From: a virus
Virus record (IMG/VR): IMGVR_UViG_3300017708_002368
Span: 1 to 24,459 of that record
Length of the DNA: 24,459 nucleotides
Reading direction: 5' to 3' (one strand)
Below are positions 18,301-24,414 of this stretch, piece by piece. The notes beneath the pieces were generated by a model that saw nothing but the letters and a program-made list of their open reading frames with translations, was not told where the DNA came from and did not search any database. How positions within the stretch are numbered: the stretch's first letter is position 1; each line of letters opens with the position of its first letter. Both the position numbers and the translations under genes were made by a program.

Positions 18301-18495
18301 AGTTGTAGCTGATGAATTTAATAAACTAGCTAATTGTTTTTCAGCAGTAGTTCGTTTTGTACTTAATCCTAATAGCTCTCTAGAATCGTCATTAAGAGTT
18401 CTTGTATAATCTACAATTTGTTGAGTTGCAGTTAATTGCCTTTCTTGCTCTTTATTAAACTGCTTTTGATTATTTAACTCTTCTCTAGAGGCCAT
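15322..18495 (-). CDS. Tail tape measure protein
   Basis: This 1057-residue protein has the usual build of a tape measure. A long Gln/Lys/Glu-rich helical N-terminal half has coiled-coil character (residues 1-190) and Ala/Met-rich helices to about 560. A central hydrophobic, glycine/alanine-rich region (about 575-990) contains several segments long enough to cross a membrane, such as FAGIGAMALAGPAFILALPS and similar repeats. The charged C-terminus includes KDEDKDKDLKLE and VYIDGERIDEAI. It sets tail length and is injected ahead of the DNA. By the usual relation of about 0.15 nm per residue, the tail would be near 160 nm long. It is the T4 gp29 counterpart. It follows the gp26-like/chaperone pair, as in many tailed phages, and its ATG sits three bases from a TATTTATAAT element. 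Confidence 0.88.
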   Translation of the reverse strand: MASREELNNQKQFNKEQERQLTATQQIVDYTRTLNDDSRELLGLSTKRTTAEKQLASLLNSSATTLSKQLKDYKNINEVQTDIAKNAENSARMEKEAGIILEGRVGDVKAAVEASRQARDLEKQIKSLGEGVSEELKEQARLATEAADALMSNVTEAEKLAFNTLETSQELQQQNRVLKSQEQGFKNLNKAGGVLEGTMQGIGGVLKQFGLGDLADKMGFDDIESHMDTFKKDMLAVTDEFGNTTYRAATFGDTVKIGTERVKQMGTAFANAIPLMIVGKLVQTLNAASEEQKKIRNLSGQNATQISAANMNLLSSIDYLKTIGALSKELGINVDAAFSKETLTEAAELTQQMGLSAEATAKMALRTQASGGNMKNNTAQAFKTTKEFIKTNKSAVNIGQVMEDVGNASGAVSLSLGDSTKALTAAAAQARSMGLSLKDMEGIADNLLNIESSLEAEMEAELLTGKSLNLERARSAAMMNDMETLGKEIAGNQEILNSFQSGSRMEQQAIAKSLGMSTDQVADMIYQQKLSAGMSEEQAAKAAGISVEEAKRLSAQEQLNKSLEKMASLLVPILSKITSLMSNTLMFKAILGVAAVSILPKIVSGVGAITSGFKEGVGIVKQLIPSLGKLQDKISGSKLGQKIKGMFGGGGAKDAVPSGADKVGDVAKDTKSITAGQGGGTKAFLTDLAAGLKEMGAGQVFAGIGAMALAGPAFILALPSIPFLLFMGLTPLNLLKQNFTGLAAGLNKMSTTFVGIGAVALAGPALALGTLAIPFLGFMAIPGLGIALQTNFTALSTGLTTFGNPATATNALIGIGLMGALGTAMIPFAYALSLLTPVIEAFGDVVVNVMSAFPPIIQAVADGFITMFKGITPKNVASMALLGPALLSASVGLGAFGVAMAGSSFAAFFGGGILDDLEDFAELGPKIGQLGTGLSQTTEFMNKIGGFSSPLFMTAAAIKSIADSLSTMRAAGFLAMPVIGRLLALSNAGPGLLLVSKLLGSFSEKDEDKDKDLKLETMINEMRDMKLILNKLLDKDTAVYIDGERIDEAIQVGSKLD

Positions 18496-18497
18496 AA

Positions 18498-18508
18498 TTA
18501 TAAATATC
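18498..18508 (-). promoter_or_regulatory. TATTTATAAT element before the tape measure gene
   Basis: Coding-strand GATATTTATAA, followed by TT and the ATG. The 24-base gap holds nothing else recognisable. Confidence 0.4.
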
Positions 18509-18519
18509 TACTAATCAAA

Positions 18520-18825
18520 TTATTTATAGCTAGGAGCAGAACGACCAGGCATTCCTTTAGGTTCAGCAGCTTTAAATTGAGAACGATTAATTTTACCTTC
18601 AGAGTCTACTAAAGTAGATGATGTACTAGTATTACTAGACTTATCATATTGCTTACGCTCGTTTTCATAATGTTCTTGTATTTCATGATAAACGTACTTA
18701 CGTAACCATATAGGCATGTTATATACAGTATCTAAATCATATCCACCCTTCCCATAGAAAACTATCTGATGGAGAACTGTAAATAGATTTTTTCTATATT
18801 GAGCTGCGTTACTCGAGGTCAGGAT
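18520..18825 (-). CDS. +1-frame tail chaperone extension of the gp26-like gene
   Basis: The first ATG of this frame is at 18717 and would give a 65-residue protein starting MPIWLRKYVYHEIQEHYENE. The frame is open upstream to 18924, and the residues before that ATG look like real protein: NAAQYRKNLFTVLHQIVFYG, then KGGYDLDTVYN, in register with MPIWLR. No ATG, GTG or TTG lies in the upstream part and no good ribosome-binding site precedes the ATG at 18717. The frame is +1 (or -2) relative to the gp26-like gene and overlaps its end. The best reading is a C-terminal extension made by frameshifting, like the gpG-gpGT tail chaperones next to lambdoid tape measures. The coordinates given assume a slip at TTTT (18826-18829). 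Initiation at 18717 or at an unusual codon is the alternative. Confidence 0.6.
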   Translation of the reverse strand: MLTSSNAAQYRKNLFTVLHQIVFYGKGGYDLDTVYNMPIWLRKYVYHEIQEHYENERKQYDKSSNTSTSSTLVDSEGKINRSQFKAAEPKGMPGRSAPSYK

Positions 18826-19534
18826 AAAAGAACTGCGGAGTAATTGGGAGGTTGATACCTTTAACGAGTTCTTCTGGAAAAAAAAATAAATCGATATCTG
18901 GAGAGATTTCTTTAATATAAGATCTTAATGCTCTGGAGTCCATTGCTAGTAGAGTATTATCTACAAATGAACGAACTGCTTTTGGAGTATCATCACCATC
19001 TACTGATGTAATAATATACTTTAATCTAGTTGATAGTTCAAAAGCATCTTTACGTACTCTTTTAAGACCTTTGATTTCATTATCGATAGCTCTTTCATCT
19101 TTATGAGTTAAAAGCTTAAATGTAATAGGTACTTTAGAATGCGGTAGAAGAAAGTCAAAATTATTAACTCCTTTCTCTACTTCTTTATGTAATTCCTTTT
19201 CTTCGAATTCTGATAGATCTACAGTAAATTCTTTTCCTGAATATTCAAATGAATATTCTTTACCATAAGATAAGATACGAGCGGCAATCATAATACCGTT
19301 TTTATCACCAATCAAAAGATCTTCGTATTTAATATCTGAAATGATTAAGGATTGCATTAGTTTATCTAATACAATTCCTTTTTCGATATATGTTTGATTT
19401 GTTAGAATATCTTCTTCTCTAGCAGTCATATATTTCATCTCAATCTCTCCTTTAGCAAGAGGATTTTCAGCATCATATAATACTCCTTTAGAAGGTAGTG
19501 TCACGATTTCCGTAGGAAACTTAGGTGCGGCCAT
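18809..19534 (-). CDS. 26: gp26-like baseplate hub / tail assembly protein
   Basis: This 241-residue protein fits the T4 gp26 baseplate-protein family. It starts with PTEIVTLPSKGVLYDAENPL, continues with GEIEMKYMTAREEDILTNQT (about 29-48), has an acidic/aromatic middle and ends INLPITPQFFYPDLE. Members are needed to assemble the hub and appear to act beside the tape measure. In this phage the gene lies two positions before the tape measure, and its 3' end overlaps a second frame that seems to extend it. It contains a nine-base T run (coding strand) at 18886-18878, encoding FFF, and a TTTT at 18829-18826, seven to eight codons before the stop. A TATTTAATAA-like element lies about 20 bases before the ATG. 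The family assignment is from remembered motifs and context. Confidence 0.72.
   Translation of the reverse strand: MAAPKFPTEIVTLPSKGVLYDAENPLAKGEIEMKYMTAREEDILTNQTYIEKGIVLDKLMQSLIISDIKYEDLLIGDKNGIMIAARILSYGKEYSFEYSGKEFTVDLSEFEEKELHKEVEKGVNNFDFLLPHSKVPITFKLLTHKDERAIDNEIKGLKRVRKDAFELSTRLKYIITSVDGDDTPKAVRSFVDNTLLAMDSRALRSYIKEISPDIDLFFFPEELVKGINLPITPQFFYPDLE
18826..18829 (-). other. TTTT, possible +1 slip site near the end of the gp26-like gene
   Basis: The gp26 frame reads CAG TTC TTT TAT CCT here. TTT followed by T allows an exact +1 re-pairing of tRNA-Phe. This site keeps the family-like ending LPITPQFF and would give a fused product of about 337 residues, so I prefer it to the T9 run upstream. 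Confidence 0.4.
18878..18886 (-). other. T9 run, possible slippage site
   Basis: On the coding strand this reads TTA TTT TTT TTT CCA in the gp26 frame. A tRNA-Phe on the last TTT could move forward one base to TTC, giving the frame that continues through the downstream 65-residue protein. RNA polymerase slippage on the same run is also possible. Use of this site would replace the last 20-odd residues of the gp26-like protein. Confidence 0.35.
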
Positions 19535-19553
19535 AAATTTTATTTTTTAAAAC

Positions 19554-19567
19554 TATTATTATTAAAT
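19554..19567 (-). promoter_or_regulatory. Variant element before the gp26-like gene
   Basis: Coding-strand TATATTTAATAATA, about 20 bases before the ATG. It has one exchange in the core compared with the common form. Confidence 0.25.
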
Positions 19568-19587
19568 ATAACTAATTATTGCTAACT

Positions 19588-20076
19588 TTAGAAGTTAAGC
19601 ACGCAATAATCAGGAGTTACTGTCATTGTCAATTCTTGTGCCTCTCCTTCACTAGCCCAATCATACTCTCCGAATGCAGCATCTTTAATATATGCTCCTT
19701 TAATAATCCATTCGGAAACGATATCACCAACAGGTCCAAGAACGTTGAAAGTTAAATCTTTTTTATAGAAATCAGAATATCCATCTCTACCAGTAACAGA
19801 TTCATGGTGTAGACGTACCCACTCCATTACAGCCTGAGCTCCAGAGGGTGTGATTGGATCATATAATGTAATACCGATATCTGACCATTTAGTCATTCCT
19901 TTAATTTTACGATATACATTAATGTGATTCAAAGTCACCTCACCATTTTCTACCTTGATCTCCCCTACTTTCTTTACCATGAAAGTTGGAAACCCGTCCA
20001 TGAACATAATAAACCTATTCTTCTGTTTTGGTTCAAATGCGGTAAAAAATATTTCGTTACTGTCTAATACTGGCAT
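19588..20076 (-). CDS. 19: Tail tube protein
   Basis: This 162-residue protein matches T4 gp19 in size and pattern. The N-terminus, AFEPKQKNRFIMFMDGFPTF, is the typical opening strand of the tube fold. It is followed by NHINVYRKIKGMTKWSDIGITLYDP, the segment GAQAVMEWVRLHHESVTGRDGY, and KGAYIKDAAFGEYDWASEGEAQELTMTVTPDYC near the end. Hexameric rings of this protein form the inner tube through which DNA passes. It lies immediately after the sheath gene (49-base gap), the usual gp18-gp19 order. A TATTTATAAT element lies 19 to 30 bases before its ATG, which would suit separate, strong expression of an abundant protein. Confidence 0.9.
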   Translation of the reverse strand: MPVLDSNEIFFTAFEPKQKNRFIMFMDGFPTFMVKKVGEIKVENGEVTLNHINVYRKIKGMTKWSDIGITLYDPITPSGAQAVMEWVRLHHESVTGRDGYSDFYKKDLTFNVLGPVGDIVSEWIIKGAYIKDAAFGEYDWASEGEAQELTMTVTPDYCVLNF

Positions 20077-20094
20077 GTTCTATATTTAATGTTC

Positions 20095-20106
20095 TATTAT
20101 AAATAG
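20095..20106 (-). promoter_or_regulatory. TATTTATAAT element before the tail tube gene
   Basis: Coding-strand CTATTTATAATA, 18 bases before the ATG. At this distance a -10-like role (TATAAT) is sterically possible. Confidence 0.45.
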
Positions 20107-20125
20107 TCGATAACTAATTTTTTAT

Positions 20126-22141
20126 TTATTCTGGAAATTCAGCTCCTGTAGGTAAGATGTTGAAATCTAAGATGATGAATTCGGCGGTTCTAGTTGGTTG
20201 GATAAATATCTGACCTACTAATTGGTTTCTATCGATTACATCAGCTGTATTATTTGTTTCATCCATTACTACTTTGAAGGCAAATAATCCCTGTCTTTCT
20301 TGAACTGAAGCTAAGTAAGGATTAACTTGTGCTAAGAAGTTATTTCTTGTAGCTACTGTATTCTGTTCGAATACTAAGTTATCTGCTACTCCAGAAATAA
20401 ATCCTTTAAGTGCGATTAATAATCTTCTTACATTTACTCTATCTAATGCTGAGGCTTTTTTCTGAGTAGTCTTTTGTCCGAATACTACTACACCTGCGTT
20501 AGGGAAGGTAGCAATAGGATTAATATTATTATCATAAAGATCATCTCTATTACCTTGTGTTAATCTTCTTTCTGCTCTGATTACCCCTGGTAGTGAACCT
20601 CTGTTAATTCCTGCTGGAGCAAACCACGGTTCAGCGACTGAATCATTAAAGGCAAATACTCCTCCCATCATTGCTGATGCTGGTACGAATACTGTGGCTG
20701 CAGAATCTGGATCTACAGTTTGTAGCCATGGCCAATAAACCGCAGCATAAGAGGTATTTAAGTTAACAGTTGCTCCTGTTACATCAAGAATGTTCTTACC
20801 GTAAAATACTGGATCTTGAATAGCCATAAAGTCTCCTCTAGATCTTGCATTATCTCTAATTTGAGTTAATTGACTGGAATGGTTACCACTTTCTATATAT
20901 AATCCAGGTGTTAATAAAAGATTATATCTATAAGAATCTTTATTATTTAAAAGATTAATAGCATTATCATAATCAGATCCTATAAGTCCTTGTGTATCCG
21001 TTGAATTAATAGTTTCATAATAATTTCCTGCTCTTTCACTTGGAATAATATCTCCTGAAGCGCTCTCGAAAGATCCGCTTTGATTAACTGGTAGAGAGCT
21101 AGTAAGTTCATTTTTAGGCGTACCGTTATTATCAAAGTAGTTAGGAGTAAGTTTACTTACACTTTTAACTCTTACAAATTTAGATCTATTAGCAAATGAT
21201 CCACTAACTTGTAGATAAAATTCTCCTGAGTCAGAAAGTAAGGTTTCTGTAATATCACCTATTCTTTTACTAATAAAGTCTTGAGAAAAAGGATCTAAAT
21301 TTACATTTGTAAATGACTCCAAAATAACTTTTTCATTTGTTAAATCATTCCCTCTTCTAATTAATACTGTGAATGTACCTGATGAAGAATTGGCTGCAGT
21401 GATTTCATATCTAAGATTATCCTTAGTACCTGATGGTAGTAAACCGTTAGAGCCTTGTGAGGAGGTACTATTTTGTATAATACCTTCTGATAATGTTTCT
21501 AATTCAAATGGTTCAGCATTTACTAGATCATCTAAAGTTAAAGTAATAGTTAGATCTGAACCATCCCCAGTAGTTGCACCAAGAGATTGAGATGTAATAG
21601 TAATTGTTTCACCGACGACAAATCCCGTTCCTGCGCTACATGAAATTTGAGTAGCTGTTGTACCACCTACTGCAGTTGTAATACTTGCTGTAAATAATGC
21701 TCCATTACCAGATGTAGCTGAAGCAGAAATTGCAAAAGTACCACCTGCAGCTGATCCTGAGAAAGAGCTTAACGATGTTAATAATTCGTTAATTCCTGTT
21801 TTAATCTCTCCTGTGATAGCGTTACTATCAATCTTAGTGCTAACGGCTGGTGTAAATGATCCGGAAGTTACTCTTGTTACTAGTAGTGTAGTACCTCCTT
21901 GTTGGAAATAATTATATGCAGCAATTGATGTTAAATATGTATATTGATTACTACCACTTTCAAAGGTAGATCCAAAGGTATTTAAATATTCTGAATATGA
22001 TGTAACGAGTCTTGGTCTTTCTACAGGTCCTTTTACAGCGGGACCAATAATTGCTGTTCCTGCTTCTAAAGGTTGATTTTGAATAAACGATAGATCATTT
22101 TCTCTCGCTAGTACACCAGGTGATATAAGTACGTCAGCCAT
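20126..22141 (-). CDS. 18: Tail sheath protein
   Basis: This 671-residue protein is close to the 659 residues of T4 gp18. The N-terminus has SPGVLARENDLSFIQNQ and GTAIIGPAVKGPVERP, typical of sheath proteins. Between about residues 95 and 230 lies an inserted Ser/Thr/Gly-rich beta-type segment containing GFVVGETITITSQSLGATTG. The C-terminal half holds the conserved sheath core: YWPWLQTVDPDSAATVFVPA, GGVFAFNDSVAEPWFAPAG, DRVNVRRLLIALKGFISGVA, FEQNTVATRNNFLAQVNPYL and FIQPTRTAEFIILDFNI near the end. It polymerises around the tube and contracts on infection. It precedes the tube gene, and a TATTTATTAA element lies about 20 to 31 bases before its ATG. Confidence 0.92.
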   Translation of the reverse strand: MADVLISPGVLARENDLSFIQNQPLEAGTAIIGPAVKGPVERPRLVTSYSEYLNTFGSTFESGSNQYTYLTSIAAYNYFQQGGTTLLVTRVTSGSFTPAVSTKIDSNAITGEIKTGINELLTSLSSFSGSAAGGTFAISASATSGNGALFTASITTAVGGTTATQISCSAGTGFVVGETITITSQSLGATTGDGSDLTITLTLDDLVNAEPFELETLSEGIIQNSTSSQGSNGLLPSGTKDNLRYEITAANSSSGTFTVLIRRGNDLTNEKVILESFTNVNLDPFSQDFISKRIGDITETLLSDSGEFYLQVSGSFANRSKFVRVKSVSKLTPNYFDNNGTPKNELTSSLPVNQSGSFESASGDIIPSERAGNYYETINSTDTQGLIGSDYDNAINLLNNKDSYRYNLLLTPGLYIESGNHSSQLTQIRDNARSRGDFMAIQDPVFYGKNILDVTGATVNLNTSYAAVYWPWLQTVDPDSAATVFVPASAMMGGVFAFNDSVAEPWFAPAGINRGSLPGVIRAERRLTQGNRDDLYDNNINPIATFPNAGVVVFGQKTTQKKASALDRVNVRRLLIALKGFISGVADNLVFEQNTVATRNNFLAQVNPYLASVQERQGLFAFKVVMDETNNTADVIDRNQLVGQIFIQPTRTAEFIILDFNILPTGAEFPE

Positions 22142-22160
22142 TGTTTGTTTTTAATTTATA

Positions 22161-22172
22161 TTAATAAATATC
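22161..22172 (-). promoter_or_regulatory. TATTTATTAA element before the tail sheath gene
   Basis: Coding-strand GATATTTATTAA, 19 bases before the ATG, followed by an A-rich leader. It lies in the longest gap of the window (66 bases). Confidence 0.4.
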
Positions 22173-22207
22173 TTTTGTTATGGCAAAACATTTATTTGTA
22201 AAACTTT

Positions 22208-22465
22208 TTATTCTTTTATAATTTCTCCGGTTTGAGTGTTAATAACTACATCTCCATATTTCTTTTTTAACTCTTCAGAAATATTTTGAATTTTACTATC
22301 TATACTTTTTAATTCCTCTAAGGCATGATCTTTTTTATCTAAAAAGAATTTTGATTGATATTCAAAATTACCTACATTATTAATTAATACAGATTGTTCT
22401 TCTTGCAACTTTTTAACAGAATCTAATTCTTGATCTGTGATTTTTGTAACTTCTTGTTTAATCAT
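22208..22465 (-). CDS. Small coiled-coil protein
   Basis: This 85-residue charged protein is predicted by eye to be mainly helical. Heptad-like hydrophobic spacing runs through ITDQELDSVKKLQEEQSVLI and ALEELKSIDSKIQNISEELKKKYG, followed by a short tail VVINTQTGEIIKE. The general form, two helices and a KYG-containing turn before a TGEI end, is one I have seen in unassigned phage proteins of virion gene clusters. It sits 66 bases before the sheath gene. It could be a chaperone or a minor tail component. No catalytic motif is present. Confidence 0.65.
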   Translation of the reverse strand: MIKQEVTKITDQELDSVKKLQEEQSVLINNVGNFEYQSKFFLDKKDHALEELKSIDSKIQNISEELKKKYGDVVINTQTGEIIKE

Positions 22466-22477
22466 AAAAAAAATTTA

Positions 22478-22487
22478 TTATAAATAT
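22478..22487 (-). promoter_or_regulatory. TATTTATAA element before the coiled-coil gene
   Basis: Coding-strand ATATTTATAA, 12 bases before the ATG, followed by an A/T-rich leader. Confidence 0.4.
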
Positions 22488-22512
22488 AAGAAAATTTTTA
22501 TAATAGTTAAAA

Positions 22513-23415
22513 TTAAATTGATACCTTTACTGTTGCTCCATCTCTATATAAACGACCTACTACTCCAGGATCAGAAGTTGGAAGATTAGTAAAATTAATT
22601 TGATTACTCGATATAGATAAGGTACCACCAGTTATATCTCCACTACTACTAATATTACCTCCATAATCTACACTAAAATTAGATGTAGTTAAGCCAGTAA
22701 TATTTTTATTAATTACAAATGCAGGATTAGAATCATTTACTGTTGAGGTTGCACTGATTGCAAATGGTCTTGTGTGGAGTTGTTGATTTGGAAATGCTGA
22801 TGATGAAAAATACCCTGCATATGATGATGTTTGAGATAATGCTGTAAGTCCTCCTCTATATTGTAATACTATACCAGTACCGACCTGGTCATGTTCACCT
22901 AGATGTAATTCTAATTCTCCTTGAGCATTTGTAAATATTCCACCTGGCTCATAAGCAACATAAAAATTATTCATGTTAAGTGCTGGTGAACCTAAACCAG
23001 ATAAATCTCTCTTACCAAATGTCATGGAAAGTTCGCCTTCTGTTGCATTAGAGCCTGTTATATATTTTAATCCAAATAACTGGTTAGGTATAGTTGTACT
23101 AAAAACTGTTCCTGTTCCTTGACCAAAATAAGATTGTAAAGCACCTTTACCTGTATCTGGGGAAGTTTGAACTATAAATGAACCTGTATTAGGTGCTCCA
23201 TTTAAGAATTCAAATTGAGCAGATTCATTTACCTCTAAAGTTAGATTTGATGCAGCTGAAGCTAAAATATTAATTGATCCTGTAGTAGTTGATGAACCTG
23301 ATAGTGTAAGATCATAGGCATCAGCTCCTGTTAGAGCGTCAATAGATTGAGTAACTTGAGCAGCGGTTGCAAGAGCGCCATCTGTAACTCCAACTTTAGA
23401 TAATTGTTTAGCCAT
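22513..23415 (-). CDS. Fibre-like virion protein
   Basis: This 300-residue protein is rich in Gly, Ser, Thr and Asn, with little charge and no cysteine. It begins MAKQLSKVGVTDGALATAAQ, followed by beta-strand-prone stretches such as SGSSTTTGSINILASAASNL. It contains GKRDLSGLGSPALNMNNFYV in the middle and ends GVVGRLYRDGATVKVSI. The ending R-L-Y-R-D-G-x-x-V-K-V-S is of a type often seen at the end of phage fibre or decoration proteins. It shares a transcript direction with the LamG protein upstream and probably belongs to the external appendages. There is no receptor-binding or enzymatic motif that I can name. Its ATG follows a palindromic TATTTATAAATA. Confidence 0.62.
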   Translation of the reverse strand: MAKQLSKVGVTDGALATAAQVTQSIDALTGADAYDLTLSGSSTTTGSINILASAASNLTLEVNESAQFEFLNGAPNTGSFIVQTSPDTGKGALQSYFGQGTGTVFSTTIPNQLFGLKYITGSNATEGELSMTFGKRDLSGLGSPALNMNNFYVAYEPGGIFTNAQGELELHLGEHDQVGTGIVLQYRGGLTALSQTSSYAGYFSSSAFPNQQLHTRPFAISATSTVNDSNPAFVINKNITGLTTSNFSVDYGGNISSSGDITGGTLSISSNQINFTNLPTSDPGVVGRLYRDGATVKVSI

Positions 23416-23420
23416 TACTT

Positions 23421-23432
23421 TATTTATAAATA
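23421..23432 (-). promoter_or_regulatory. TATTTATAAATA palindrome before the fibre-like gene
   Basis: This copy is a perfect palindrome, so it reads as TATTTATA and as the T4 late promoter core TATAAATA on either strand. It ends five bases before the ATG. Confidence 0.4.
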
Positions 23433-23455
23433 GTTAGAAATATTAATCAATTATA

Positions 23456-23695
23456 TTATTCAACTTCAGGATCTGATTTCCATTCATCGCTTTTTACTAT
23501 AACAAGTATTTCATTATAATTATGTAAAGTCTTATCATTGAGAGAATTGATTGTATTTGGCATATCTCCTTCATATTTCACAATTGCTTTATCTCCGTCG
23601 ACATTGTGTATGGTTGTTTCAATACTTGTTGTAAGTAGTTGACTATAATTCAATGTTACCAAGTCTGATGTATTTACTATCACATAGGTTCTCAT
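23456..23695 (-). CDS. Small unknown protein in the appendage cassette
   Basis: This 79-residue acidic protein begins MRTYVIVNTSDLVTLNYSQL and ends EILVIVKSDEWKSDPEVE. The middle part (IVKYEGDMPNTINSL) suggests a small alpha/beta fold. Its ATG overlaps the stop of the LamG gene as ATGA, so translation is very likely coupled to that gene. The overlap and the lack of a spacer suggest that the product acts with the LamG protein, perhaps as a chaperone or a small fibre subunit. The family is not recognised with certainty. Confidence 0.65.
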   Translation of the reverse strand: MRTYVIVNTSDLVTLNYSQLLTTSIETTIHNVDGDKAIVKYEGDMPNTINSLNDKTLHNYNEILVIVKSDEWKSDPEVE

Positions 23696-24414
23696 AATCC
23701 GTATCTGTCTTTTGTAGCATTATAGTTTTGTAAGGCTTCTGCTGCACTCAAAACTCTGTCATATATTTTAATTGTAGATATGCGTCCATCTAGATAAAAT
23801 CCTGGTCTGTTACCACCAGCAAAGATATTTTGTGATGTTGCAAAACTTGTAGCAGATGCAGTTCCTTGTTTAAATAAAGAACCATTTAAATACATTTTTG
23901 CTCCATTTGTATTTGTTGTTCCGTCCCACAAGCAAACTAAATGATGCCATACATTTAGTGATGGATAAGTACTTCTAATATTTACTGGATATCCTGATCC
24001 ATTACTTACAACAAAAATTAAACTACTTCCATTACCGAATACATCCCAATCTCTTTGACTAGCACTTCCTCTGGTTCTACCTTTTGTTATAATTCCATCT
24101 TGTTTATTAGATGACTGGAACCAAATATCAAAAGAAGCTGGATAGGTTTCAAGGATGGATGGTTGACCAAAATCTACTTGGTCATCTACCCCATCAAACT
24201 CAAAGTAGCCGCCTTCTGCTGAATTGTAAGCTGCGCCATTATTTATTGAACCGTTATTACCATTTATTACATCAGTCCAAGTAGTACCTGAACCTGGATA
24301 GCTATTTTCATCTCCTGCATCAACTCTGAATATTAAACCATCAGTAACGATATTTTCACCTGGGGATGATTCTGCTTTAGCTGTTGTGCTAAAAAATGCT
24401 GATATCATTGACAT
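23692..24414 (-). CDS. LamG / concanavalin-like adhesin
   Basis: This 240-residue protein consists almost entirely of one jelly-roll lectin-like domain. It contains GLIFRVDAGDENSYPGSGTT and WTDVINGNNGSINNG. The strand GGYFEFDGVDDQVDFGQPSI follows, then FDIWFQSS, WHHLVCLWDG, KMYLNGSLFKQGTA and LDGRISTIKIYDRVLSAAEA, and it ends LQNYNATKDRYGL. This is the order of LamG/pentraxin domains, which bind sugars or glycoproteins. In a phage tail cluster it probably serves in host-surface binding. The ATG overlaps the stop of the upstream frame (TAATG), with GGAAG about ten bases before it. A second ATG two codons later could also serve. The early AFFSTTAKAES stretch looks a little like a cleavage site but lacks a basic start, so I do not call a signal peptide. 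Confidence 0.75.
   Translation of the reverse strand: MSMISAFFSTTAKAESSPGENIVTDGLIFRVDAGDENSYPGSGTTWTDVINGNNGSINNGAAYNSAEGGYFEFDGVDDQVDFGQPSILETYPASFDIWFQSSNKQDGIITKGRTRGSASQRDWDVFGNGSSLIFVVSNGSGYPVNIRSTYPSLNVWHHLVCLWDGTTNTNGAKMYLNGSLFKQGTASATSFATSQNIFAGGNRPGFYLDGRISTIKIYDRVLSAAEALQNYNATKDRYGL

Noticed and set aside
22142-22207. Terminator or small RNA in the gap before the sheath gene
   Set aside because: The sequence is AT-rich without a stable GC-containing hairpin; only the TATTTATT element stands out.
23421-23432. T4 late promoter TATAAATA driving genes on the plus strand
   Set aside because: The plus strand carries no credible gene here, so antisense late promoters at each gap are unlikely; the element is described as an unexplained minus-strand signal instead.
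24360-24414. Signal peptide at the start of the LamG protein
   Set aside because: The AKA-ES stretch resembles a cleavage site, but there is no basic N-region and the hydrophobic part is too short; a phage virion protein would not need export.
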